Of a DNA stretch of 53,117 nucleotides, positions 17,213 through 25,452 are shown one piece after another; the stretch's first letter is position 1; the number at the start of each line of letters is the position of its first letter. Position numbers and translations under genes: made by a program. The DNA lies in the NCBI RefSeq assembly GCF_030915505.1, contig NZ_CP133265.1:4680001-4733117 (forward strand). Direction: 5' to 3'. Under the pieces are notes generated by a model. The model saw only the letters and a program-made list of their open reading frames with translations, was not told where the DNA came from and did no database searches. This stretch comes from Neobacillus sp. OS1-2 (GTDB lineage Bacteria > Bacillota > Bacilli > Bacillales > Cytobacillaceae).

Positions 17213-17243
17213 AAAAAAAAGCCGCAATTTTCTCTGCAGCTTC
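17213..17243 (-). terminator. terminator after the second two-component system
   Basis: On the minus strand AAGCTGCA / TGCGGCTT (one U-G pair) with an 8-base loop is followed by a T-run. It separates the kinase gene from the HtrA gene, so the protease has its own promoter. Confidence 0.8.
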
Positions 17244-17250
17244 TGCCCAT

Positions 17251-18675
17251 TTATTCTTCTTTTAAGCGAATCACAAATTTAGTCCCTTTTCCTGCTTCAC
17301 TAAATACCTCAATTTCTCCCTGGTGGAGAACCACTAATTGTTTAACGATTGAAAGACCAAGGCCAAATTCACCGTAGGGATTGGTGGTTCTGGAAAGATC
17401 CGCTTTATAAAAACGGCGCCAGATGTTTTCAATCTCCTTAGCGTCAATGCCAATTCCTGTATCCTCCACCTCGATAATCGTCCAGTTGGGCTCCGTTTTT
17501 CCACGTAGCCAAATCGTTCCGTCAGAGGTAAATTGGATACTATTTTTCGTAATATTAATGAGGATTTGAACCAGACGGTCATAATCAGCGTTCACCATGA
17601 TTTCTGGTGCGACTTCAACCTCGATCCGATTATTTTTCTCGTCAGCCAGGATGCTCAATTGCTCTTGGATAACTTCGAGCACTTCCAAAAGCTGTATCTC
17701 TTCCTTAAATAATTGAATTTGATTGGAGCGGATTTTTTCATAGTCAAGATTTTCATTCACAAGACGAATCAATCTCTTGGCTTCCTGGCTTACTAATTGG
17801 ATTCCCCGATCTTTGTCTTCCTCAGGAATCATATCATTTTTAAGCCCTTCAATCACACCGCTGATTGTCGTTAAAGGTGTCCTCATCTCATGGGAAACAT
17901 CGGCCATAAACTGTCGTCTTCTATTTTCCAGACTTTCAATTTCAAGCATGGATGTATTGATTTTATCGACCATGTGATTAAAATCATTGGCTAATTCTCC
18001 AATCTCGTCAAAATCAGAGGAATTTACCTTCACATGATAATTCCCCTCAGAGACAAGTGATGTCGCTTCACGAAGTCGTGTTATCCGATGGACATGAATG
18101 CGTGACAAATACCAGCTTTGCAAAAAGGCAACTCCGAAGGCAATCAAAATGGTATAAAGCAAAAATTTATTGATTTCCTGAATAATCTTACTCGAACCGC
18201 TAATTGGGGAAGTTAAGAGCACTCCGCCAAAAAACTTACCATCATCTAAATAGGGAAGAACAACAAATGTAACTCCCCCTTGTCCAAAACTTTTATAATC
18301 ACTTTTAACAATGATGGTTTGCCCTTTTTTCAAAAAATTCCACTGTTTTTCAGGTAAATTTTTTATGGTCAGTCCACGTTTATTAATCAGATACACACCA
18401 TCTTGATCAAATAAACTAAAACTGGTATTCCTCGCAGCCAATACATTGCTATATTGATTTAATATCTCGTCTGATGCAACCGGAGCTTCTTTTAAATCGG
18501 TTAAAATCGCTTTTCCAAAGGAAATCAGTTCCTCCGCTTTATTTTCATAAATTAAATTCTCCATATAATGGGTAAAAAGCATACTTAACAATAAAAAGGC
18601 AACAATAATGACACTAATGTGACTAAAAAATTGTTGATAAATATACTTAAACTTCATCGGTTTTGATGGAATCAT
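17251..18675 (-). CDS. HAMP-containing sensor histidine kinase
   Basis: About 470 residues. TM1 (VIIVAFLLLSMLFTHYM), an extracellular sensor of about 130 residues, TM2 (YTILIAFGVAFLQSWYLS), a HAMP linker (LREATSLVSEGNYHVK, FDEIGELANDFNHMV), HisKA (FMADVSHEMRTPLTTISGV) and HATPase (ILINITKNSIQFTSDG, VEDTGIGIDAKE, GEFGLGLSIVKQL). It phosphorylates the regulator encoded just upstream. An internal ATG at 18657 (MKFKYIYQ) is an equally good start; neither has a clear ribosome site because the genes overlap. Confidence 0.93.
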   Translation of the reverse strand: MIPSKPMKFKYIYQQFFSHISVIIVAFLLLSMLFTHYMENLIYENKAEELISFGKAILTDLKEAPVASDEILNQYSNVLAARNTSFSLFDQDGVYLINKRGLTIKNLPEKQWNFLKKGQTIIVKSDYKSFGQGGVTFVVLPYLDDGKFFGGVLLTSPISGSSKIIQEINKFLLYTILIAFGVAFLQSWYLSRIHVHRITRLREATSLVSEGNYHVKVNSSDFDEIGELANDFNHMVDKINTSMLEIESLENRRRQFMADVSHEMRTPLTTISGVIEGLKNDMIPEEDKDRGIQLVSQEAKRLIRLVNENLDYEKIRSNQIQLFKEEIQLLEVLEVIQEQLSILADEKNNRIEVEVAPEIMVNADYDRLVQILINITKNSIQFTSDGTIWLRGKTEPNWTIIEVEDTGIGIDAKEIENIWRRFYKADLSRTTNPYGEFGLGLSIVKQLVVLHQGEIEVFSEAGKGTKFVIRLKEE

Positions 18676-19348
18676 CGAACTTATACCCTACCCCCCAAAC
18701 AGTATGGAAGAAAGGCTGTGCTGTGGTCTCAACCTTTTTTCGGAGCCGCTTAATATGAACATCAACTGTTCGTTCGTCTCCGTAAAACTGATACCCCCAC
18801 ACCCTTTCAAGTAATTGCTCTCTTGAGAAAACCTGGCGAGGATGCTCAACCATGTAGTAGAGTAAATCAAATTCTTTAGGCGTTAAGTTTGAAATCTGTG
18901 TATCGTCTACAAAAACTTCTCTTGTCATTTTATTCACCTTAAAATGGTCTGTTTTAAGGTAATGGGCATCCTCTTTCGGTACTTGTGCCTGAACTCTTCT
19001 TGTGACTGCTTTTATCCTGGCCATAAGGGTAAGAGGACTAAATGGTTTCGTGACATAATCATCCGCGCCCATTTCCAGTCCGAGAACCTGATCCGATTCA
19101 CTATCCTTAGCAGTTAACATAATAATCGGAACGGTAAACTTCTCTTCTCTAATTTTCCGACAAATCGAAACCCCATCCATTCCGGGTAGCATCCAGTCAA
19201 CAATCAAGGCATCCCATGTACCGCTTTTAAAGCGGTTATAGCCTTCTACGCCATCGTTTACAAATACACCATCAATGCCTTCTTTAGCAAAAAACATTTC
19301 AATCATCGAACAAACACTTTTATTATCTTCAATCACTAATATGTGCAT
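18647..19348 (-). CDS. OmpR-family response regulator
   Basis: 233 residues. Receiver: IEDN near residue 6, phospho-acceptor Asp in LIVDWMLPGMDG, IIMLTAKD, VTKPFSP. The winged helix has LTPKEFDLLYYMVEHP, GDERTVDVHIKRLRKKVE and HTVWGVGYKF. I choose ATG 19348 (MHILVIED), nine bases after GGGGAG; the upstream ATG at 19357 touches that site. Pairs with the kinase, which it overlaps. A natural candidate to control the HtrA gene downstream, but the TGTTAA boxes could also be for WalR. Confidence 0.93.
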   Translation of the reverse strand: MHILVIEDNKSVCSMIEMFFAKEGIDGVFVNDGVEGYNRFKSGTWDALIVDWMLPGMDGVSICRKIREEKFTVPIIMLTAKDSESDQVLGLEMGADDYVTKPFSPLTLMARIKAVTRRVQAQVPKEDAHYLKTDHFKVNKMTREVFVDDTQISNLTPKEFDLLYYMVEHPRQVFSREQLLERVWGYQFYGDERTVDVHIKRLRKKVETTAQPFFHTVWGVGYKFDDSIKTDEV

Positions 19349-19485
19349 TATTGCCATCTCCCCGTGCAAAAAGCTATTCTTCTCTCTAGTTTAAACGAAT
19401 TTTCCTGTATATCAAACCACATGCCCGATTCTTTCAAATATATTAATCCTTTGTTCATAGTTTATTAATATTTAGAAATTCGCGC

Positions 19486-19518
19486 AAAGAAAAGGAAGCC
19501 TAAACAAATCAGGCCTCC
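19486..19518 (-). terminator. terminator of the acyl-CoA cluster
   Basis: On the minus strand GGAGGCCT / AGGCTTCC (one G-U pair) with a 9-base loop is followed by TTTTCTTT. It lies 16 bases beyond the stop codon of the last gene of the leftward cluster. Confidence 0.8.
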
Positions 19519-19533
19519 CTTTAAGGAATTCTA

Positions 19534-20526
19534 TTATACTTTTACAGATGCTCCGGCAAATAATGAAACCGCGTTTCCACCAAGCAATTTGTCAATTTGT
19601 TTTTCTGTTATACCTGATTCACGCAAACTAGGCAGAATATGATCGAAAATATGAACGGGATTCCAGTTCTCCATGATTTTCATAACCTGCTCATTCATCA
19701 CAGGTGGCCGGCCGAGCCAAACATTTACTGTGTCGTGGGCTAATAAAATTTGATCCTCGTAGCCTTGTTCCAATAATGACAATAAAGTTGTCACTCTCTG
19801 ATGATCCAGAGGAGCGCCAACTAAAACCTGAATACCAAAGCGATCAAAGCCAATTCGAACCCCTTGATCCAGAACTTTCTTATGGTATTCAGGATTAGTA
19901 TTGCCGCACATGTGGCCGATGATAATCTTATTTGGATCAGCACCATGTTCAATTAACATACTTACCTGCTCAGGTCCCATCGTTCCTTCTTGTGTATGAG
20001 TAAGGATAACAATTCCTGTTTCTTTCTGAACTCTTGCTGCGGCACGAAAAAACATTTTTTCATATTCCGTGATTTCATTCTTACTTGATGCCAGTTTGAT
20101 AATGCCAGGCTTTATCCCCGTTCCGGCAATACCTTCCGTAATTTCAGTCTTAAACATTTGATAGATTTCTTCTTCGGCGGTTCCTAGTCCCTGTCTAAAC
20201 TTGAAGTATGGAGGTGCCCCTTCCCCTTCATAGTAATATCCAGTTGCGCAAATAATTTGCAATCCAGTAGCTTCCGAGATTTTTTGTAATAATTGTGGAT
20301 TTCGACCACATTCATTTGGGGTAGGATCCACAACCGTTTGGACACCGTAGCTCTGCATCAGTCTTGCCACACCAATGGCCGCTTCTAAAACTTCATCTTC
20401 CTTATATGCACCAAGTGTAACATCTCCTTGAAATCCTGGGTACCCGAAAATAAAGTGCTCGTGTATAAGTGTTTTTCCAAGACGATCGACTGAAATAGGG
20501 CCTGTTACTGTTTCAACTGTTTTCAT
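19534..20526 (-). CDS. phosphotriesterase-family metal-dependent hydrolase
   Basis: About 330 residues with the amidohydrolase-fold phosphotriesterase pattern: the HEH pair in GKTLIHEHFIFG, a metal-bridging Lys in GIIKLASSKNE, HTQEGTMGPEQ, IGHMCGNTN and the final LLAHDTV Asp. Family members hydrolyse lactones or organophosphate esters, so a lactone intermediate of acid catabolism is a reasonable guess. I choose ATG 20526 (MKTVETVTG), with AAAGGGTGG upstream, over the ATG 15 codons earlier. Last gene of the cluster, ending at a terminator. Confidence 0.87.
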   Translation of the reverse strand: MKTVETVTGPISVDRLGKTLIHEHFIFGYPGFQGDVTLGAYKEDEVLEAAIGVARLMQSYGVQTVVDPTPNECGRNPQLLQKISEATGLQIICATGYYYEGEGAPPYFKFRQGLGTAEEEIYQMFKTEITEGIAGTGIKPGIIKLASSKNEITEYEKMFFRAAARVQKETGIVILTHTQEGTMGPEQVSMLIEHGADPNKIIIGHMCGNTNPEYHKKVLDQGVRIGFDRFGIQVLVGAPLDHQRVTTLLSLLEQGYEDQILLAHDTVNVWLGRPPVMNEQVMKIMENWNPVHIFDHILPSLRESGITEKQIDKLLGGNAVSLFAGASVKV

Positions 20527-20593
20527 TGATTGGTTCCACCCTTTCGATAGGAAAAAAATAGTACGGCTCAATTGTTACACTTGATGTTTTCAT

Positions 20594-21577
20594 CTATGGC
20601 TCTAAAATCAATTTCCCTTGCGTCTTTCGCGATTGTAATAATGTATGAACCATTGCTGCGTCCTTTAACGGGAACACACCGCCAATGGTAAGCTTCAATT
20701 TCCCCTCTCCGAGATATGAAAATAATTCTACTAAACTAGGCTGCAACAGCTCTGGTTTTCTCATAATTTGCGGCAGGAAGAAGCCGATGACGGATTGATT
20801 TCTTGCCATAAGTGTTCCTGGATAGAAACGGCTTTGTTCTCCGCTTGCCGCTCCAAAGATAACCAAGCGTCCAAATGTGGCAAGACATTTGACCGTTTTA
20901 TTGAAGACATCTCCACCGACCATTTCAAGTGCAACATTTACCCCTCTGCCGCCTGTTGCATCAAGAACTTGCTGTTCCCAGTCAGGCTCGGTGTAATTGA
21001 TAAGGACGTCCGCTCCCATTTCCCGGGCCGATGCCAATTTTTCATCGGAACTTGCAGTAGCAATAATTTTTCCCGCGCCAAACAATTTTGCAAGCTGAAC
21101 GGCGATGGTGCCCACCCCACCTGCAGCGGCATGGATAAGGACACTTTCCCCCTTTTCCAAGCGGCCCATCGTTTTTAGTATATGATAGGCACTTAAGCCT
21201 TGCAGCGGCAGGGCAACAGCCGTGTGAAAATCTAAATGTTCCGGAATTGGGATCACGGAACGTTCATCGGCTAGGGCAAATTCGGCATAGCCACCGGATT
21301 CGATTAACGTTACGATTCTTGTGCCAGGCTTGACTTTCGTCACTTGATCGCCCACTTCGACGACAACCCCGGCAATTTCGGCACCAGGAATAAAAGGCAG
21401 CGGCGTTTTCACCACATATTTTCCTTCCCTCCGTGCCGTGTCCGCATAGTTGACCCCTATTGCTTTAATTTCAATTACTACTTCGTGACCGGTAGGTACC
21501 GGCTTTTCCATATCAATCAACTGTAATACTTCCGGTCCACCGTATTCCTCTAATTGTACACCCTTCACTAAACTCAT
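20594..21577 (-). CDS. zinc-independent quinone oxidoreductase-like dehydrogenase (MDR family)
   Basis: 327 residues. The GroES-like N terminus contains AIGVNYADTARREGKY, and the nucleotide-binding half contains ESVLIHAAAGGVGTIAVQLAK (AxxGGVG, NADPH binding). The structural and catalytic zinc ligands of alcohol dehydrogenases are absent, as in quinone oxidoreductase and enoyl reductase relatives. It probably reduces an activated double bond or quinone; the substrate is unknown. It begins four bases after the start-side neighbour's stop codon, so it is tightly coupled to the enoyl-CoA hydratase gene. Confidence 0.88.
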   Translation of the reverse strand: MSLVKGVQLEEYGGPEVLQLIDMEKPVPTGHEVVIEIKAIGVNYADTARREGKYVVKTPLPFIPGAEIAGVVVEVGDQVTKVKPGTRIVTLIESGGYAEFALADERSVIPIPEHLDFHTAVALPLQGLSAYHILKTMGRLEKGESVLIHAAAGGVGTIAVQLAKLFGAGKIIATASSDEKLASAREMGADVLINYTEPDWEQQVLDATGGRGVNVALEMVGGDVFNKTVKCLATFGRLVIFGAASGEQSRFYPGTLMARNQSVIGFFLPQIMRKPELLQPSLVELFSYLGEGKLKLTIGGVFPLKDAAMVHTLLQSRKTQGKLILEP

Positions 21578-21580
21578 CTC

Positions 21581-22360
21581 CTATTTCCCTTTAAATGCTG
21601 GTTTTCTCTTTTCCTTAAATGCTGAAATGCCCTCTTGGTGGTCAGCTGTTTCCACCATTAAAGTCTGAATTAAACGTTCCTGTTCGAGGATTTCCTCAAG
21701 CGAAGAGGTAAACGATTGATCGATTAATTTCTTTTGCTTACCAAAAGCTTTGCCGGGTCCATGCGCTAATTTTAGGGCAAATTTCGTTGTTTCCTCTTGG
21801 AGCTTTTCCAATGGAACAAGATAATTGATTACCCCTAAATGATAGAGGCGCTCAGCAGGAATTGGCTCTGCCGTAAAGAAGAATTGTTTTGCTAAGTGCG
21901 GGCCAATCAGTCTTGGCAGTAAATAGGAACCACCACCATCTGAAATTAAGCCGACTTGCGAAAAGCTAAGAGCAAATTTACTATCGTCTGCAGCAACAAT
22001 TAAATCACAAGCTATAGCTAAATTAAATCCAGCCCCCGCTGCAAACCCGTGAACAGCGGCAATAATTGGCTTTTCAGTTTCTTTCATTAACAAAATTAAT
22101 TCATTGAGTTTTCCGATGTGTTCATACACTTGAGCACCTTTTGCCTGCCCCATCGTTTTAACGTCACCACCGGCACTAAATGCACGCCCGGACCCAGACA
22201 ACACAATGACCTGAATATCTTCATCCTTTTGGGCATTATGAAGAGCATCCTTCAATCCTAAAATCATCTCTGGGCTAAAGGCATTCAAGCTTTCCGGGCG
22301 GTTTAATGTTAAAGACAGGACTGGACCTAATTTTTCAACCAACAAATGTTCCTGTGTCAT
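21581..22360 (-). CDS. enoyl-CoA hydratase/isomerase family protein
   Basis: About 259 residues of crotonase fold. Oxyanion-hole segments are GRAFSAGGDVKTM and AAVHGFAAGAGFNLAIACDL; LNRPESLNAFS is the typical N-terminal motif. The second catalytic Glu of classical hydratases is replaced around SFSQVGLISDGGGSYLLPRL (Asp/Gly), so isomerase or another crotonase activity is possible. Start ATG 22360, six bases after AAAGGAAG; two upstream ATGs overlap or precede that site. Acts on CoA thioesters in the cluster. Confidence 0.9.
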   Translation of the reverse strand: MTQEHLLVEKLGPVLSLTLNRPESLNAFSPEMILGLKDALHNAQKDEDIQVIVLSGSGRAFSAGGDVKTMGQAKGAQVYEHIGKLNELILLMKETEKPIIAAVHGFAAGAGFNLAIACDLIVAADDSKFALSFSQVGLISDGGGSYLLPRLIGPHLAKQFFFTAEPIPAERLYHLGVINYLVPLEKLQEETTKFALKLAHGPGKAFGKQKKLIDQSFTSSLEEILEQERLIQTLMVETADHQEGISAFKEKRKPAFKGK

Positions 22361-22391
22361 TTTCATCTTCCTTTCGTCTTCCAATTTTTAT

Positions 22392-23150
22392 TTACACAAA
22401 GTTTTCATAAGATGTAGGAGAACAGGATGATTCCAAAACTACTTTTCCCTCACATAAAATAGGCACAATCGAGGTAACTCCCTCGGATGCCGCCAGTTTT
22501 AAGTCGTTGTCCTGATTATATCTATCTAATAGTTTTCCAACATAGGAATCCCGTAGAATTTCATAAGCATCCTGTTGGCCACGATAAAAATACATGGCAG
22601 ACTTCGCGGCATCTGTTAAGTCATATTCGCCATTTTTCAGCAAGCAATCTATGAAATGACCGGCGCCGAAGAAATCTTCCAAACTCGTTTCACCAGAGTT
22701 TCCCGAACAAATAACTAGAATGGTTTGGTCTTCAGGAAGGTTTTTAAGAGCATTGGCAACGGCCGGGTTATTCAATAGTGATGCGATATAAACCTTTTTT
22801 GCCGAAGCAGATTTTCGTAAGGCAACCGTCCCGTTCGTTGTTGATAAAATCAATGTCTTCCCGTTGATTGACTCCTTAATCAGGGTGGGACTAGGATAGA
22901 CAAAACCGTCTATTGGTTTTGCATCGAGCTCACCGGCAAGTACATATTCACCTGTTTGAAACGCTGCCGCTAGTTCCATAGCTTCCCTGCTATGTAAAAC
23001 AGGAATAACTTCCTTAGCCCCATCCTTTAACGCCGAAACAATCGTGGTTGTTGCCAGAAGAACATCTAAGATAACTGCGTGTTTTTTCCCATCAGCGATT
23101 TTCTCCTCTTTGATGTCTTCCTTCTTCATAAGAAGATGAATTTTCTTCAT
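22392..23150 (-). CDS. comB: 2-phosphosulfolactate phosphatase family protein (ComB)
   Basis: About 252 residues. It matches the ComB family: VILDVLLATTTIVSALKDGA, GELDAKPIDGFVYPSP, LILSTTNGTVALRKSA, VICSGNSGETSLEDFFGAG. Known members dephosphorylate 2-phosphosulfolactate (coenzyme M pathway in archaea, sulfolactate of spores in Bacillus). The synthase ComA is not nearby, and its place in an acyl-CoA cluster right after a kinase-like gene suggests a different phospho-substrate. Start 23150 (AAAGGGG upstream) rather than the longer 23198, which overlaps the kinase gene. Confidence 0.87.
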   Translation of the reverse strand: MKKIHLLMKKEDIKEEKIADGKKHAVILDVLLATTTIVSALKDGAKEVIPVLHSREAMELAAAFQTGEYVLAGELDAKPIDGFVYPSPTLIKESINGKTLILSTTNGTVALRKSASAKKVYIASLLNNPAVANALKNLPEDQTILVICSGNSGETSLEDFFGAGHFIDCLLKNGEYDLTDAAKSAMYFYRGQQDAYEILRDSYVGKLLDRYNQDNDLKLAASEGVTSIVPILCEGKVVLESSCSPTSYENFV

Positions 23151-23166
23151 CCGAACCAGATCCCCT

Positions 23167-24243
23167 TTACTGCTTTTCATCAGCAATACTAGCTGCATGT
23201 AAAATTAAATTTTTTACAAAATGATTGAAATTAGCAAACCGAGTATCATTCGTTTGCCCTTTTTTATAGCGATAATAGATTTGTTGGCCTATGACTGCCA
23301 GTTTAAAATAAGCAAAGGTTAAGTAGAAATTAAAATTGGTGACATCCCGACCACTTTTTTTTGCATAGCGCTCGATAAATTCATTCCTTGTAAAGAAGCC
23401 TTCATGTACAGCTGTAACCGAAGACTTTCCCAAGCCGTTAATTAATAGCTCAGAATCATCCCCGTGATTCCAATAACTCATTGCCACGCCAAGGTCTGCT
23501 AACGGGTCGCCAACGGTCGTCATTTCCCAATCAAATAGCCCAACCATTTCTGTTAACTTTTCATTAAACATCGCATTATTAAATTTATAATCATAATGAA
23601 TGATTGTTGACTCGTGGTGCTTAGGTGTATGTTCCACAAGCCATTTTTTCAATGAATCGACAACCGCAATATCATCGGTCTTCGCTCTCTCATAGCGCCC
23701 AATCCAACCATGGACCTGCCTCTCCATAAATCCCTCTGGCTTGCTTATTTCCCCAAGTCTAGTCTGTTTATAGTCTAGGGCATGTAATTCCACTAGTTTT
23801 TCAACCATCACTTCGGAAAGATGTCGGCACAGTTCTTTCGTGACTTGAACCTCTTTTGGGAAGGATGTATCGATCACAACACCATTTTTTCTTTCCATCA
23901 CTAAGAAGGGGCTGCCGACGATTGCCTGATTTTCCGTAAACAAGACTGGTTCTGGCGCAACAGAAAAAATAGGGTTTAACTCTGAGAGAATTTTAAATTC
24001 CCTTCCCATATCATGGGCTTTCGGTGCCACTGGCCCAAGAGGGGGGCGTCTTAATACAGCCTCCCAGTCACCCATCTTTAGTTGGTAGGTTAAATTTGAA
24101 TGCCCGGCGGAAAATTGTAAGACTTCAAGCGGATCCCCCGGCAAAGATTTGACATTTTCCCGTAAGTACGTTTCCAAACCAAGAACATCCAATTCCTCAC
24201 CTTTTCGAACTGGGATCGTATCCATATTCATTTGGCGGCGCAT
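23167..24243 (-). CDS. aminoglycoside-phosphotransferase-fold kinase (ACAD10/11-type)
   Basis: 358 residues. The APH fold shows the catalytic loop IIHYDYKFNNAMF (His-x-Asp...Asn) and the metal motif GLFDWEMTTVGDPLADLGVA (DWE); RRPPLGPVAPKAHDMGREF is typical of the subgroup next to acyl-CoA dehydrogenases. In ACAD10/11 this domain phosphorylates 4-hydroxyacyl-CoA so that phosphate can be eliminated. A similar reaction on a hydroxyacyl-CoA is likely here, though no acyl-CoA dehydrogenase is in the window. ATG 24243, six bases after GGGGGAGG. Confidence 0.88.
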   Translation of the reverse strand: MRRQMNMDTIPVRKGEELDVLGLETYLRENVKSLPGDPLEVLQFSAGHSNLTYQLKMGDWEAVLRRPPLGPVAPKAHDMGREFKILSELNPIFSVAPEPVLFTENQAIVGSPFLVMERKNGVVIDTSFPKEVQVTKELCRHLSEVMVEKLVELHALDYKQTRLGEISKPEGFMERQVHGWIGRYERAKTDDIAVVDSLKKWLVEHTPKHHESTIIHYDYKFNNAMFNEKLTEMVGLFDWEMTTVGDPLADLGVAMSYWNHGDDSELLINGLGKSSVTAVHEGFFTRNEFIERYAKKSGRDVTNFNFYLTFAYFKLAVIGQQIYYRYKKGQTNDTRFANFNHFVKNLILHAASIADEKQ

Positions 24244-24285
24244 GTCTTGCCTCCCCCTTTAGAAGACTCCGATTACTAAAAGTGG

Positions 24286-24693
24286 TTATGAAAGAACTAA
24301 ATAATCCTTTAATTCCTCTTTTAACAATTCAGGTATTTGTTCACTTTTTTGTGTTTCAAAATCGAAATAAACCATAATCGCATTCCCTTTAGCGACGAGC
24401 TCATTTGTCTGGGTTGAGACGATATCATGCTCAAGCTGAAAGCTCTTTGTGCCAATTTTTGAAACATAGGTTTTAATCGTTAATTCCTGACCGAAATACC
24501 CTTGACTGATAAAATCACATTTGGTGGAGGCCAAAATAAAATTCCAATTTTCAATATTCATTTTAAAACCTAACTGTTCAATAAAACGGATTCGTGCCTC
24601 TTCCAAATAAATAAAATAGCTTGTGTTATTTATATGACCGAGCGCATCAGTTTCGCCAAAACGTACTGTTACTTTTGTCTCATGCACAACCAC
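24286..24693 (-). CDS. acyl-CoA thioesterase, hot-dog fold (4HBT family)
   Basis: 135 residues. The signature VRFGETDALGHINNTSYFIYL holds the catalytic Asp and the following His-Asn, as in 4-hydroxybenzoyl-CoA thioesterase and YbgC-like enzymes. It hydrolyses acyl-CoA thioesters to free acid and CoA. Start is GTG 24693 or, with better spacing from GAGGTG, GTG 24687. First gene of the leftward half of the cluster; a TetR-type operator lies about 32-50 bases upstream, so this is probably a regulated promoter. Confidence 0.87.
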   Translation of the reverse strand: MVVHETKVTVRFGETDALGHINNTSYFIYLEEARIRFIEQLGFKMNIENWNFILASTKCDFISQGYFGQELTIKTYVSKIGTKSFQLEHDIVSTQTNELVAKGNAIMVYFDFETQKSEQIPELLKEELKDYLVLS

Positions 24694-24724
24694 TTCACCT
24701 CAATTGTTTGGACGTGACGATTTT

Positions 24725-24744
24725 AATACTAACCGGTTGGTATT
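24725..24744. promoter_or_regulatory. TetR-type operator upstream of the thioesterase gene
   Basis: AATACTAACCGGTTGGTATT is a near-perfect 20-base palindrome with one mismatched pair, in the gap between the TetR gene and the thioesterase start. Fifteen of 18 core bases match the palindrome at 27912-27929. Size and symmetry suit a TetR-family dimer; the adjacent regulator is the obvious ligand. Confidence 0.65.
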
Positions 24745-24798
24745 TACCTGAAAAAAAGAGAGGGGTATTTCCACAATGCCCCTCTTTACATTTTTTCG

Positions 24799-25365
24799 TC
24801 AGTCACCTTGAATTCCCTTTAAAATCATTTCGACAAAAATTTCAGCTACCTCTCGATCAGAGCAGATTCCGTTTGGATTGAACCACTGGTAACTCCAATT
24901 CGTGATTCCCAAAATTCCGAACGTGATGATCGAGGTATTTAAATCATGACGGAATTCACCATTTTCAATTCCCTTCTTGATTACATCCTCAATATTTAAT
25001 CGAAACTGGTCCCGTTTGGAATGAATGAGCACTGTGTGTTCCTCATTTAAATTTTTCAATTCCCGAAAAAATATTTTTGCGGCAGCACCCGTCGTTTTGA
25101 TATCGGAAAGAAGCATAAAGACAATTTCAAATAATTTTTCTTTACAGGACTTTGATGGGTCCTTAAAAATCCTGTCCTGGTGGACAAGTAATTCATCAAT
25201 GTACCCTAAATGGATATCCATTAACAATTCTTCTTTACTTGAAAAATAATAGTAAAAAGTTCCTTTCGTTACACCGAGTGAATCCACTATATCTTGAATC
25301 GATGTCTCACTAAACCCCTTTTTTTCAAATAAGCGGATGCTTTGTTCCGTTATTTTCCCTCTCAC
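24799..25365 (-). CDS. TetR/AcrR-family transcriptional regulator
   Basis: 188 residues. The N-terminal helix-turn-helix reads TSIQDIVDSLGVTKGTFYYYF SSKEELL (about residues 20-47), typical of TetR proteins. The C-terminal domain (about 60-188) is helical and would bind the inducer, perhaps an acyl-CoA. It sits between the two parts of the acyl-CoA cluster, each of which has a similar palindromic operator upstream, so it probably represses both. ATG or equivalent start at 25365. It shares a strand with the ligase gene upstream. Confidence 0.93.
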   Translation of the reverse strand: MRGKITEQSIRLFEKKGFSETSIQDIVDSLGVTKGTFYYYFSSKEELLMDIHLGYIDELLVHQDRIFKDPSKSCKEKLFEIVFMLLSDIKTTGAAAKIFFRELKNLNEEHTVLIHSKRDQFRLNIEDVIKKGIENGEFRHDLNTSIITFGILGITNWSYQWFNPNGICSDREVAEIFVEMILKGIQGD

Positions 25366-25452
25366 TGTTCTGTCCTCACAATCTGTTAAATGGTCTGGTG
25401 AAAATTATATCATATCATTACCCTCTCCTTTAATCTTCAATCTAAAGGATCA